A DNA stretch of 64,000 bases from DATCLS01 sp036563805 (GCA_036563805.1 DATCLS010000093.1:29427-93426); one strand, 5' to 3'. Counted from the first letter of the stretch, positions 26,013 to 35,054 are shown. Translations and numbers: made by a program. Notes: generated from the sequence alone by a model not told the origin.

Positions 26013-28961
26013 TCAGCCGGACCCGGCGGTCTCGCGGCGGTCCTCGTCGTGAGCGAGGCGCCGCACGAGGTCGTTGAACGCCGGCACGGCCTGCAGCGCC
26101 ACCAGGTCGGGGTCGGTGGTGAGCCACCCCGACGACGGCACCGGGCCCCGGCCGCCCCGCGCCGCCCGACGCAGGTGGCGGACGGCCTGCTCCTCGAGGT
26201 CGGCCCGCTCGCGGCCCTTCCGGGGCGCCCGGTCGACCAGCACGCTGGTGAAGCAGGCGGCGTTGTAGAGCGCGGTGCTGCCCACGTCGTTCCGCCGGGC
26301 CATGGCCTCCACCCGGCTGCGCAGCTCGCGGGCCTTGCGGGTGCCGGGCTGGGTGGGCAGCAGCGACAGGCGCAGCTCGGCGATCCACCGGGCCGACCGG
26401 TAGCGGAGCCGCGTGGTGCGCCGGCGCTCGGGATCGGTCAGCAGGCCCCACCAGACGTGCCGCTCCGACTGGCGGGCGGCGCCGGCCAGGAGGCCCGGGT
26501 AGCTCAACCGGCGCTCGAGGGCCCGGAACTCGGTGCGGGCCATCAGCAGGAAGACCTTGAGGATGTCGCGCTGGGTGCCCGGGCTGGGGTCGGGCTGGCC
26601 CAGCCAGGCGGCCGCCTTCTCGGGGTCGGCCGGGCACCGGGGGTCGGCCATCCGCCACCAGCGGCTGCGTCGGGCCTGCTCGAGCAGGCCGGTCTCGACC
26701 AGCAGCTCGGCGATCTGGCGCCGGTGCTCGTCCCGCCCGGGGGCCAGCCAGTGCTCGGCGAACCGGACCGGCGAGGCCAGCATGGCCAGCGACATGGCCA
26801 GCCGGTAGCGGGGCTGGGCGAAGCGGGGGTGGAGCGCCTTGGCCGTCAGGTGGACGCGCAGGGCGTCGAGCGGGCGCTCGTCGAGGTCGTAGCGGTGGCC
26901 GAGCTCGACCAGCACCAGGCCGGTCCCCGGGCTGGCCGCCCGGGCCGTCTCCAGCAGCTCGATCTGCTCGGCGAGCGGCAGGCGGGGGCCCGTGCGACCC
27001 GTGTCGGCCAGCACCGTGTGATACGGGCCGAGGGCGGCGCCGTCGTCGGAGCGCCACCGGGCCCAACTCGGGGTCAGCCGGCCGTGGCTGAGCGCGTCGC
27101 AGACCACGAAGTCGGCTGCGGCCTCGGCGGCCGCCTCGGGCGTGGGCCGGGCGAACGAGCGACCCCGCAACGTGCGGCGCCCCTGGGTGGTCACGAGCCG
27201 GACGGTGACCACGTGCTCGACGTCGCTCGCGGCAGCGGGGCCGCCCGCCCGGCCGTCGGGCCCGCGATCGGCAGCGGTCGTCGCGGCGCCGGCGCGGTCG
27301 GGCTCGGCGCCGGCGGGCGCCGTCCCGGCGAGGGCGCGGACCTCGTCGCCCGCCCCCTCGCCGCCCTGGGCGTTGTCGTCGCCGTCCCGGTCGCCGGCAG
27401 CCGGCGCCCCCGCGGCCCCGGCGGGATCGCGGGGCACCCGGGCGTACGTGGGCTCGACGGTGATGCCCGGCACCGGCAGCACGAGGCCCCGGACCCGGTC
27501 GAGAAGCGCCCGGGCGGACCCGGGGGGCGGCACGGGCCGCCCGTCGAGGGCGGCCACGCCGGGGGCGGTCGGCTTGGCGGTGGATTCGGCGCCGGGCACG
27601 GGCGGCGGCTCGCGCAGGGCGATTCCCGCGACCCGGTTGCGCATGGTGGCCTCGAGCGCCAGCCCCAACCCCTCGTCGCCGGGGGCGGTGGCGAAGGGGG
27701 CGATGGTGATCGGCCCGCCCGAGCGCCGGTTGTTGACCACCTCGAGGCGGCGGTAGCCGAGCAGGGCCAGGACGGCCAGCACGACCCACCCGTGGCTCCC
27801 GAGCCGGGCGGCGGTCGTGTCGGCGACGAACGGGTCGAGGGCGTCGGTCACCAGCGTGTCGACGCCTCGGGCGGCCAGGGTGCGGAGGTCCGGGTCGCGC
27901 TGCGGCGGGGCGTCGGCGGCCTCGCGGGCCCGCTCGGCCTGCTCGCGGGCCAGCTCGACCCGCGCCGGCGCCTCGTCGCCGGTGCGCAGCAACCGCACGG
28001 CGACCTGTTCGCGCAGGTCGGCCAGCCGGGCGTTCAGCCCCAGGGCGGTCGCGCCGGCCTCGGCGTCGCCGGCGCCGCCGCCGGACGCCGTGTCACCGGA
28101 CCCGGCCCGCTCGGCCCGCTGGGCCCGGGCCGCCAGCGTCGCCAGGGCGTCGCACAGCCGCTCGTCCGGCGGGCGCTCCCGGTCGCCGTCGCAGGGCAGC
28201 TCGTCGCGGAGCGAGGCGGCCTCGGCGGCCACGGCCCGCACCAGGTCGGCGCGGTCCTCGGGGCGGAGGCGGGCGCCGGCGGAGCCGCCCGCCACGCCGG
28301 TGGCGGGGGCGCGGTCCCCGATCCACACGAGCGCCACCAGGGCGGCCAGCAGCACGCCGGCCGCCGTGACGCGCAGCACGGCCTTGGAGAAGCCGCGGGC
28401 GACGATCACCAGCAGGGCGACGGCCAGGCCGACCACGCCGAGGCGGTGCAGGCCCGCCTGGTCGGGAACGGCGGCGAGCGTGGCGGCGACCATGACCGCC
28501 ACGAGGCGCCCGAAGCCGCGAAAGGCGGTCCAGGTGGCGGTGGCGGCGCCGGCCAGCAGGACCGCGGCGAGGGCGAACGTGGCCAGCACCGTGCCCGTCC
28601 GGCCCGGCCACCCGTCGGCCGACGCGCCGTAGAGGACCGCGGTGGCGGCCGCGGCGCCGGCCACGGTCGCGACGCGCCACCGCGGCGCCAGGTGGTGCCG
28701 GGCGACGACCAGGGCGAGGACGACGGCCCCGCCGGCCAGGGCGACGGCGACCTGGGCGGCGGTCCCGCGGTCCGCGGCCCAAAGCGCCGCCCCCGCCGCC
28801 GCCACGACGACCGCCGCACCCAGGACCGCATCGGGCCGGATCCGTTTGGATCGCCCGGCGGCGGCGACCCCGGCCCGCGCCGCGCGGCGCACGAGCCCGC
28901 GCTCCTCCGGCGCCGGGGCGTCCGTGGACGCGCGCGTGGAGTCGATCACCGAGTTGGTCAT
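26013..28961 (-). CDS. Large multi-pass membrane protein with repeat-like C-terminal half
   Basis: 982 residues; no named family recognised. The N-terminal ~200 residues hold about six to seven membrane helices (AVLGAAVVVAAAGAALWAAD first), followed by an acidic helical segment (~210-345), another membrane helix near 365 (GWVVLAVLALLGYRRLEVV), then cytoplasmic domains. One domain contains VVTVRLVTTQGRRTLRGRSF. The final ~350 residues look like helical TPR-type repeats (LVELGHRYDLDERPLDALRV, ALYNAACFTSVLV) and close with the common repeat-protein ending DPDLVALQAVPAFNDLVRRL. ATG 28961 is used because upstream codons look non-coding. It is possibly a scaffold or sensor at the membrane. Confidence 0.7.
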   Translation of the reverse strand: MTNSVIDSTRASTDAPAPEERGLVRRAARAGVAAAGRSKRIRPDAVLGAAVVVAAAGAALWAADRGTAAQVAVALAGGAVVLALVVARHHLAPRWRVATVAGAAAATAVLYGASADGWPGRTGTVLATFALAAVLLAGAATATWTAFRGFGRLVAVMVAATLAAVPDQAGLHRLGVVGLAVALLVIVARGFSKAVLRVTAAGVLLAALVALVWIGDRAPATGVAGGSAGARLRPEDRADLVRAVAAEAASLRDELPCDGDRERPPDERLCDALATLAARAQRAERAGSGDTASGGGAGDAEAGATALGLNARLADLREQVAVRLLRTGDEAPARVELAREQAERAREAADAPPQRDPDLRTLAARGVDTLVTDALDPFVADTTAARLGSHGWVVLAVLALLGYRRLEVVNNRRSGGPITIAPFATAPGDEGLGLALEATMRNRVAGIALREPPPVPGAESTAKPTAPGVAALDGRPVPPPGSARALLDRVRGLVLPVPGITVEPTYARVPRDPAGAAGAPAAGDRDGDDNAQGGEGAGDEVRALAGTAPAGAEPDRAGAATTAADRGPDGRAGGPAAASDVEHVVTVRLVTTQGRRTLRGRSFARPTPEAAAEAAADFVVCDALSHGRLTPSWARWRSDDGAALGPYHTVLADTGRTGPRLPLAEQIELLETARAASPGTGLVLVELGHRYDLDERPLDALRVHLTAKALHPRFAQPRYRLAMSLAMLASPVRFAEHWLAPGRDEHRRQIAELLVETGLLEQARRSRWWRMADPRCPADPEKAAAWLGQPDPSPGTQRDILKVFLLMARTEFRALERRLSYPGLLAGAARQSERHVWWGLLTDPERRRTTRLRYRSARWIAELRLSLLPTQPGTRKARELRSRVEAMARRNDVGSTALYNAACFTSVLVDRAPRKGRERADLEEQAVRHLRRAARGGRGPVPSSGWLTTDPDLVALQAVPAFNDLVRRLAHDEDRRETAGSG

Positions 28962-29178
28962 GCCGATCCGCCAATCACCCAGACGTTCGCTCCCCGCGAC
29001 TCTGTCATATCCGTAGCGGCGCGACCACAATGAGTGTTGCCGCGCCTAAGGGGGACCCGCATGGTAAGGCACGGTTACATACCCCCCGGACACGGGGCGG
29101 TCTCGGCGCGCCCGAACGTCGGGCCGCACCACGTCAGGGGGCCGCCGGGGTGGATCGGCAGGTAGAGCGGCCGGCCGG

Positions 29179-30198
29179 TCAGGTCGAGCCCTTGGCGGCG
29201 CGGCTCGGCGCCACCCGGGGCGGCTCGTTGGGCATCTTCGGGTAGACCGGCGGCCAGGGCGCGTCCTGCAGCCCGTTGGCCATGTCGCGCTCGTGCAGCG
29301 CGAGCAGGGGCTCCAGCGTCTGCGGGGCGTCCGCGCTCGCCGCCCACGGGTCGCCGGCGGCTGCCAGCCGGGCCGGCACGGTGGCCAGCGTCAGCTCGTC
29401 GGGGTCGACGGCGCCGAGCTCGTCCCACGACAGGGGCGTCGACACCTGGCCGCCCACCCGGGCCCGCACCGACCAGGCTCCGAACACCGTCTTGTGGGGC
29501 GCGTTCTGGTTGTAGTCGAGGAACACGCGCCGACCGCGCTCCTCCTTCCACCAGGCGGCGGTCACCAGGTCGGGTCGGCGCCGCTCGAGCTCGCGGGCGA
29601 GGGCGACGGCCGCGGCCCGCACCTGGTAGGCGTCCCACCGGGGCTGGAGCCGCACGTAGACGTGCAGGCCCCGGTTGCCCGTGGTCTTGGGGTAGCCGGT
29701 GATGCCCAGCTCGCCGAGCAGGGTCCGCAGCTCGAAGGCGGCGGCCACGACCTGGGCGAACGTCACGCCCGGCTGCGGGTCGAGGTCGAGGCGCAGCTCG
29801 TCGACGTGGGCCGGGTCGTCGGCCCGGTAGGGCCAGACGTGGAACCCGAGGCAGCCGAGGTTGACGGCCCAGATCAGGTGGGCGACGTCCGCCGCCACCA
29901 TGGCCCGCGACGGCGTGCCGTTGACGGTCTCGACGATCGTGGTCTCCAGCCAGTCGGGCGCGCCCTTGGGCACCCGTTTCTGGAAGAACGACGGCCCGCC
30001 GGCGCCGTTGGGGAACCGCTGCATGAGCGTGGGTCGGCCGCCCATCGCCGCCATGATCGGCTCGGCCACCGCCAGGTAGTAGCGGACCAGGTCGAGCTTC
30101 GTCTCGCCCCGCTGGGGGAAGAACACCTTGTTCGGGCTGGTGACCCGCACCTCGCGCCCGGCCGCCTCGACGACCTCGACCTCTCGCGCCGCAGCCAC
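29179..30198 (-). CDS. Stand-alone LigD-type DNA polymerase/primase domain protein
   Basis: 339 residues matching the LigD polymerase (AEP primase-polymerase) domain only: SPNKVFFPQRGETKLDLVRYY, RFPNGAGGPSFFQKRVPKG, the catalytic pair D138/D140 in DELRLDLDPQPG, TTGNRGLHVYV and VFLDYNQNAPHKTVFGAWSV. These enzymes add ribo- or deoxynucleotides at break ends in non-homologous end joining. No ligase, phosphoesterase or Ku gene is in this window. GTG 30198 is chosen because TACGGT lies exactly 7 nt upstream; GTG 30207 is the alternative. Confidence 0.9.
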   Translation of the reverse strand: MAAAREVEVVEAAGREVRVTSPNKVFFPQRGETKLDLVRYYLAVAEPIMAAMGGRPTLMQRFPNGAGGPSFFQKRVPKGAPDWLETTIVETVNGTPSRAMVAADVAHLIWAVNLGCLGFHVWPYRADDPAHVDELRLDLDPQPGVTFAQVVAAAFELRTLLGELGITGYPKTTGNRGLHVYVRLQPRWDAYQVRAAAVALARELERRRPDLVTAAWWKEERGRRVFLDYNQNAPHKTVFGAWSVRARVGGQVSTPLSWDELGAVDPDELTLATVPARLAAAGDPWAASADAPQTLEPLLALHERDMANGLQDAPWPPVYPKMPNEPPRVAPSRAAKGST

Positions 30199-30205
30199 GG
30201 GCTGC

Positions 30206-30211
30206 ACCGTA
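30206..30211 (-). promoter_or_regulatory. Leaderless -10 box of the LigD-type polymerase gene
   Basis: TACGGT on the minus strand, 7 nt (GCAGCCC) before the GTG at 30198. It would overlap the alternative GTG at 30207, which argues for the downstream start. Confidence 0.45.
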
Positions 30212-30265
30212 CCGGCGAAACCGGCCGCCCGGCGGGGCGACGGCCGTCGGTGTCGATTCGGTCCG

Positions 30266-31897
30266 TCAGCCCCCCACGGGCTCGGCGGCCAGCGCGTCGC
30301 CGTCGGCCGCCTCGCCGGCGCCGTCGGGGTCCGCCTCGGCGACCGTGCCGGCCGGCTCCGGCGCCCGGGCGGGCAGCCACAGGAACACGCTGATGGCGGC
30401 CAGCAGCGTGATGCCGGCGCCCACGAGCACGGCCAGGTGCATGCCGGACATGTAGGCGTCGCGGGCGACGGTGACGATCCGCTCGCCCATCGGGCCGCCC
30501 GTGTCCTGGCCGATGCCGACCGCGGCCTGGATGCTGTCGCCGACGCCGTCCAGCACCCGGGACGGCAGGCCGGCGTCGGCCAGCCCCGAGTCGACGTGGC
30601 TGCCGTAGCGCGAGGCCAGCAGGCTCCCGAGCAGCGCCACGCCGAGGGCGCCGCCGACCTGGCGGGTCGTGTCGTTGACCGCCGAGCCGACGCCCGCCTT
30701 CTCGCGGGGGAGCGATCCCATGATCGACTCGGTGGCCGGCGGCATGATGTGGGCCATCCCGGTGGCCATGACCATCGTCACGCCGATCGTGGCCAGCGTG
30801 CTGGAGTTGGCGTCGAGGCGCGACATCAGCATCAGCGCCAGCGAGACGATCAGCAGGCCGCCGCCCACCACCACCTTGGTGCCGACGCGCTCGACGAGCC
30901 GCGCCGAGTTGGGGGCGAGCACGATCATCACCGCCGACATCGGGATGAGGATGGCGCCGGCCTTGACCGGGCTGAACCCCAGCACCGACTGCAGGTACTG
31001 GGTGAGCACGAAGATGATGCCCATCAGCGCCATGAACGTGAGCGTGATGGCGCCGCTGGCCGCGCTGAAGCGCGGGTTGCGGAAGAAGCCGATGTCGAGC
31101 ATCGGGTGGTCGCTGCGCCGCTCCCAGGCGATGAACGCCCCGATCAGGACGAGGCCGAGGGCGAAGGCGCTGAGCACCGGGGCCGAGCGCCAGCCCTTCA
31201 CCGGGCCTTCGATGATCCCCCACAGCAGGGTGGCGAGGCCGGCGATCGACAGCAGGGCGCCCGGCAGGTCGAGCCGGGGCGCAGCCGGGTCACGCGAGTC
31301 CGGCACCAGGAGGAAGCCGCCGACGAGGCCGACGACCACGACCGGAAGGTTGACCAGGAGCACCGAGCCCCACCAGAAGTGCTCCAGCAGGAAGCCACCG
31401 GTCACCGGGCCGACGGCCAGGCCGAGGCCCGAGATGCCCGCCCACACGGCGATGGCCCGGCCCCGCTCCCGCGGGTCGCGGAACACGTTGGTGATGATCG
31501 ACAGGGTGGCCGGCATGATGAACGCCCCGCCGATGCCCATCACGGCCCGGTAGGCGATCAGCGCCTTGGCCGAAGGTGCCCAGGCGGCCAGCACGGAGGC
31601 GACGCCGAAGATCGCCAGGCCGGCGGCCAGCGCCCGGTACCGACCGAACCGGTCGCCGAGCGCGCCGGCGGTCAGCAGCAGGCCGGCGAAGACCAGCACG
31701 TAGGAGTCGACGATCCACTGGAGGTCGCCCTCGGCCGCCCCCAGCCCACCCTGCTCGGGCGCCCGCGACAGCGTGGGCAGCGCCACGTTCAGGATGCTGT
31801 TGTCGATGATGATGACGATCAGGCTGATGCACAGCACCGCCAGCGTCAGCCACCGCCGCCGGTCGACCTGCTCGGCATCGAGTTGCCAATCTCGCAT
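30266..31897 (-). CDS. MFS drug-efflux transporter, DHA2 (14-helix) family
   Basis: 543 residues with 14 predicted membrane helices. Motif A appears as GALGDRFGRYRALA and motif C-like glycine-rich helix as GISGLGLAVGPVTGGFLLEH; the first helix contains the DHA2 signature LIVIIIDNSILNVALPTL, and a late GSLPREKAGVGSAVNDTTRQ matches EmrB/QacA proteins. It would export toxic organic compounds using the proton gradient. GGGAG precedes the ATG. It is divergent from a MarR regulator with an operator-like repeat between them, so substrate-induced derepression is likely. Confidence 0.93.
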   Translation of the reverse strand: MRDWQLDAEQVDRRRWLTLAVLCISLIVIIIDNSILNVALPTLSRAPEQGGLGAAEGDLQWIVDSYVLVFAGLLLTAGALGDRFGRYRALAAGLAIFGVASVLAAWAPSAKALIAYRAVMGIGGAFIMPATLSIITNVFRDPRERGRAIAVWAGISGLGLAVGPVTGGFLLEHFWWGSVLLVNLPVVVVGLVGGFLLVPDSRDPAAPRLDLPGALLSIAGLATLLWGIIEGPVKGWRSAPVLSAFALGLVLIGAFIAWERRSDHPMLDIGFFRNPRFSAASGAITLTFMALMGIIFVLTQYLQSVLGFSPVKAGAILIPMSAVMIVLAPNSARLVERVGTKVVVGGGLLIVSLALMLMSRLDANSSTLATIGVTMVMATGMAHIMPPATESIMGSLPREKAGVGSAVNDTTRQVGGALGVALLGSLLASRYGSHVDSGLADAGLPSRVLDGVGDSIQAAVGIGQDTGGPMGERIVTVARDAYMSGMHLAVLVGAGITLLAAISVFLWLPARAPEPAGTVAEADPDGAGEAADGDALAAEPVGG

Positions 31898-31965
31898 GAA
31901 CGCGGCTCCCGTCGAGTCGCCCGGAGCCCCCCAGGGCACGATGCCGGACGGTAGACTGATGAGGG

Positions 31966-31998
31966 TACTCAGCGGTTGCTGAGGCTACTCAGTAGTTG
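31966..31998. promoter_or_regulatory. Probable MarR operator between MFS and marR genes
   Basis: TACTCAGCGGTTG (31966-31978) and TACTCAGTAGTTG (31986-31998) are direct repeats, 11 of 13 bases alike, 20 bp apart (two helical turns). The first overlaps a perfect inverted repeat CTCAGC-4 nt-GCTGAG (31968-31983). It lies in the 138-bp divergent intergenic region, where a MarR dimer could control both genes. Confidence 0.6.
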
Positions 31999-32035
31999 TC
32001 CGGACGCCAACCGCATCCCGAAAGACGATCCCGCC

Positions 32036-32602
32036 ATGACGACGCCGGGCGCTGACCTCGAGGATCTGGCCGACGCCTTCTTCTCGGCCGCCCACGCCCT
32101 CAAGCGTACGGTCAACGCCCGGTTCCAGCCGTCGGGCCTCTCGCTCGCCCGCCTCCGGACCCTCTACCAGCTCGTCGCCAACGGCCCCAGCCGCATGGGC
32201 GAGCTGAGCGCCTGCCTCGACGTGGCGCCGCGCACCATGACCTCCACCGTCGACGCCATGGTGCGCGACGGGCTGGTCGAACGCCAGCCCGACCCCGCCG
32301 ACGGCCGGGCCACGGTCGTGGCGATCACCGACGCCGGCCTGCGGGCCTACGAGGAGGGGCGGCGCCTGCAGGCCCGGGCCGTGGCCGACCTGTTCGACGT
32401 CCTCGACGCCGGCCAGCGGGCCGCCCTGGCCGAGATCCTGGCCCGGCTCGAGGGAGCGGTGGCCGAGGCGGAGTCGGCGGGGCCAGACGTCGGGTGTCCC
32501 GAGGGCGGCGCCTCGGCCGGTGGGGCCTCGACCGGCGAGCCCGCGCCGGCCGCGCGTCCCGGTGCCCGGAATTCGGGGGCGCTCGCCGGTGGGGCTCGCT
32601 AG
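32036..32602 (+). CDS. MarR family transcriptional regulator
   Basis: 188 residues. A winged HTH of the MarR type: LARLRTLYQLVANGPSRMGE, LSACLDVAPRTMTSTVDAMV (recognition helix) and the wing RQPDPADGRATVVAIT. The ATG at 32036 begins the conserved helix region after a short polar leader. A ~50-residue Gly/Ala-rich C-terminal tail has no match to the fold. It is divergent from the DHA2 efflux gene, which it presumably represses until a substrate binds. Confidence 0.92.
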   Translation: MTTPGADLEDLADAFFSAAHALKRTVNARFQPSGLSLARLRTLYQLVANGPSRMGELSACLDVAPRTMTSTVDAMVRDGLVERQPDPADGRATVVAITDAGLRAYEEGRRLQARAVADLFDVLDAGQRAALAEILARLEGAVAEAESAGPDVGCPEGGASAGGASTGEPAPAARPGARNSGALAGGAR

Positions 32603-32640
32603 CGTCGCCTTCCCTTTGATCTCCGTCTGATCCGCGTCAC

Positions 32641-32666
32641 CCCCCCACCTGTCCGCAGGTCGGGGG
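32641..32666. promoter_or_regulatory. 26-bp interrupted palindrome upstream of the helD-like gene
   Basis: Five C:G pairs, one mismatch and a perfect ACCTG-TCCG-CAGGT core make a strong dyad centred at 32653.5, 45 bp before the ATG. No T-tract follows, so it is more likely an operator or leader hairpin than a terminator. Rifamycin-responsive helR genes are known to lie behind a conserved palindromic element; whether this is the same motif must be tested. Confidence 0.45.
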
Positions 32667-32697
32667 CATCGGCGCGCGCTCCGGGAGGCGCCCTGCC

Positions 32698-34779
32698 ATG
32701 ACCGTGCACCCCGACCTCGAGGCCGAGCGGGCCTACCTCACCCGCGCCTACGAGCACCTGGCCGCCATGCGGGCGCGGGCCCGCCAGGCCGCGGCGATAG
32801 CCGAGTCCGCCGCCCAGGCCGTCGACTCGGCCATCGCCCGGGCCCATCTCGAGCACCGGGTCCGCTCGCTCGACGACGACGTGCCCGGCCTGGCCTTCGG
32901 GCGCCTCGACGACGAGGACGGGGCGCGGTGGTACGTGGGCCGGCGTCACGTCGAGGACGAGCGGGGCGAGCCGGTGGTGGTCGACTGGCGGGCGCCCGTC
33001 TCCACCCCCTTCTACCGGGCGACGGCCGCCGACCCGCTGGGGCTGCGCCGGCGCCGTCGATTCCTCATGACCGGCCGGCAGCTCGACGACCTGTTCGACG
33101 AGGTCTTCGACGACCCCGACAGCGTGGACGCCGCCCACCACGGCGGCATCCCCGACCCGTTGCTCGCCGAGCTGGAGCGGTCGCGGACAGGCGAGATGCG
33201 CGACATCGTCGCCACCATCGCCGCCGAGCAGGACGTGGTCATCCGGGCTCCGCTCGACACCTGCCTCGTCGTCCAGGGCGGGCCGGGCACCGGCAAGACC
33301 GCCGTCGGCCTGCACCGGGCGGCGTTCCTGCTGTTCGATCACCGCGAGGCGCTCGACCGGGAGGGGGTCCTCGTCGTCGGCCCCAACCCCCTGTTCCTCC
33401 GCTACATCGCCCAGGTGCTGCCGTCGCTGGGCGAGACCGCCGCCCGACAGACCACGGTCGAGCGCCTGGTGGGCGGGCGCGTCCGGGCCTTCGACACGCC
33501 CGAGGCGGCCCGCATCAAGGGCGACGCCCGCATGGCCACCGTGCTGGCCCGGGCCGCCCGCCAGCACCTGCGCCCGCCCGCCGACGACGTCGAGGTCGCC
33601 ACGCCGTGGGGGGCCGTGCGCCTCCCCGCCGCCGCCGTGCGGGAGGTCGTGGACGAGGTCGCCGGCCGGGTCGAGCGGGGCGTGCCGTTCGCCACCGGCC
33701 GCTCGGCCTTCCGGACCCGGCTGCGGCGGCTCGCCCGCCTCGCCCACGAGGCCGCCCGGGGCGACGGCGCCGCCCCCGCCGACCAGTTCGAGGCCGCGTG
33801 GGCCGGCAACGCCGAGGCGAGCGCCCTGGCCGGGCGGATCTGGCCGTCGCTGTCGGCGCCCGCCCTGGTCAAGCGCGTGCTCACCAACCGGCGGGCGCTG
33901 GCCCGGGCCGCGGAGGGCGTCCTCGAGCCGGTGGAGCAGGCGGCGATCCTGCGCAAGGGCGGGCGACGGATCGACGACGAGCCGTGGACCGTCGCCGAGC
34001 TCGTCCTGGTGGACGAGGCCGAGGCGCTGCTCAACGGGGTCCGGCGGACCTACGGCCACGTCGTCGTCGACGAGGCCCAGGACCTGTCGGCGATGGAGCT
34101 GCGGGCGGTGGCCCGGCGGTGTCCCAGCCGGTCGATGACCGTGCTCGGCGACCTGGCCCAGGCGACTGCGCCCGGTGCCCAGGCGGCGTGGGGCGACGTC
34201 GTGCGCCTGCTCGGCTCGCCGGACACCGCCCGGGTCGAGGAGCTCGAGCTCGGCTACCGGGTGCCGGCCCCGATCATCGAGGTCGCCAACCGGCTGCTGC
34301 CCGCGGTGGCGCCGGGGGTGCGGCCGGCCCGCTCGGTGCGGCCCGACGGGCGGGCGCCCGTCGTGGTCGGGGTGGGGGAGGGCGGTGACCTGGCCGGCGA
34401 GGTCGCCGCCCGGGCCGTGGCCGCCGCCGCGGCGTGGACGTCGGTGGGCGTGGTCGTGCCCGAGCCGCTCGTGGGGGCGGTGGGCGACGCCCTGGCGGCG
34501 GTCGGCGCCGGCTTCGGCTCGTCCCGGCGCCCGGGCCGCTCGGACGCCATCACGCTGCTGGCCCCGCCCGAGGCCAAGGGCCTGGAGTTCGACGCCGTGG
34601 TGGTGGGGGAGCCGGCGGGCTTCCTGGCCGGCGGCTCGTCCGGGGGCCCGTCCGGCGACCCGGCCGACGCTCTCGCCGCGGATCCGGCCGGCGGCCGGCT
34701 GCTCTACATCGCTCTGACCCGGGCGGTCCAGGAGCTGACGATCGTCCACGCCGCCCCCCTCCCGCCGCCGCTCACGTGA
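32698..34779 (+). CDS. helD: HelD/HelR-type UvrD-like helicase acting on RNA polymerase
   Basis: 693 residues. The N-terminal antiparallel coiled-coil arm (residues 1-60, ERAYLTRAYEHLAAMRARAR) and the conserved VVVDWRAPVSTPFYRATAADP segment mark the HelD group. Walker A GGPGTGKT is at ~194-201, Walker B HVVVDEAQDLSAMEL near 455-467, plus LGDLAQAT, ELGYRVPAPI and late motif IALTRAVQELTIVHA. HelD proteins remove stalled RNA polymerase from DNA; some actinobacterial members (HelR) protect against rifamycins. GGGAGG precedes the ATG. Confidence 0.88.
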   Translation: MTVHPDLEAERAYLTRAYEHLAAMRARARQAAAIAESAAQAVDSAIARAHLEHRVRSLDDDVPGLAFGRLDDEDGARWYVGRRHVEDERGEPVVVDWRAPVSTPFYRATAADPLGLRRRRRFLMTGRQLDDLFDEVFDDPDSVDAAHHGGIPDPLLAELERSRTGEMRDIVATIAAEQDVVIRAPLDTCLVVQGGPGTGKTAVGLHRAAFLLFDHREALDREGVLVVGPNPLFLRYIAQVLPSLGETAARQTTVERLVGGRVRAFDTPEAARIKGDARMATVLARAARQHLRPPADDVEVATPWGAVRLPAAAVREVVDEVAGRVERGVPFATGRSAFRTRLRRLARLAHEAARGDGAAPADQFEAAWAGNAEASALAGRIWPSLSAPALVKRVLTNRRALARAAEGVLEPVEQAAILRKGGRRIDDEPWTVAELVLVDEAEALLNGVRRTYGHVVVDEAQDLSAMELRAVARRCPSRSMTVLGDLAQATAPGAQAAWGDVVRLLGSPDTARVEELELGYRVPAPIIEVANRLLPAVAPGVRPARSVRPDGRAPVVVGVGEGGDLAGEVAARAVAAAAAWTSVGVVVPEPLVGAVGDALAAVGAGFGSSRRPGRSDAITLLAPPEAKGLEFDAVVVGEPAGFLAGGSSGGPSGDPADALAADPAGGRLLYIALTRAVQELTIVHAAPLPPPLT

Positions 34780-34867
34780 GTGGCAGCTCCACCAGCCGAC
34801 CGACGAGCCCGAGCGTCTCCCGCGAAAGTGGAGGACGGGCCTCGGCTCGGCCCGCATCCGGAATCTG

Positions 34868-35041
34868 TCAGGTCCTGGTGGTGTTGTCGAGCCAACTCCG
34901 AAGCGTGGCCGTCGTCCAGGCGGCGACGCCGGTGCCGAGCAGGTCGTCGTCCTCGGGCCAGACGGCGGCGTCCACAGCCAGCGCGCTGGCGACCAGTGGC
35001 CGGTCACACATCGTCTTCGCCCAATCCGATTGACCCGTCGG
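34868..35041 (-). pseudogene. Relic of a PIN-domain (VapC-like) toxin gene, 3' end only
   Basis: On the minus strand the frame ending at the TGA 34868-34870 encodes SDWAKTMCDRPLVASALAVD, AAVWPEDDDLLGTGVAAWTT and ATLRSWLDNTTRT. This matches the C-terminal third of PIN RNases (DDWP..A.ALALDA.IWTED.DFFGTGVATWTT.TL). An in-frame TGA at 35042-35044 cuts it off, and the rest of the gene is replaced by the MoxR promoter. Only about 57 codons remain and the N-terminal catalytic acidic residues are missing. An internal ATG (35011) could still give a 47-residue peptide, probably without function. Confidence 0.6.
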
Positions 35042-35054
35042 TCAACTCCCCCGG

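Noticed and set aside
29075..29178. Minus-strand tail reading LPIHPGGPLTWCGPTF after the LigD-type gene
   Set aside because: Looks less random than most shadows, but it is only an extension of an out-of-frame reading through the polymerase gene, with no start or match I recognise.
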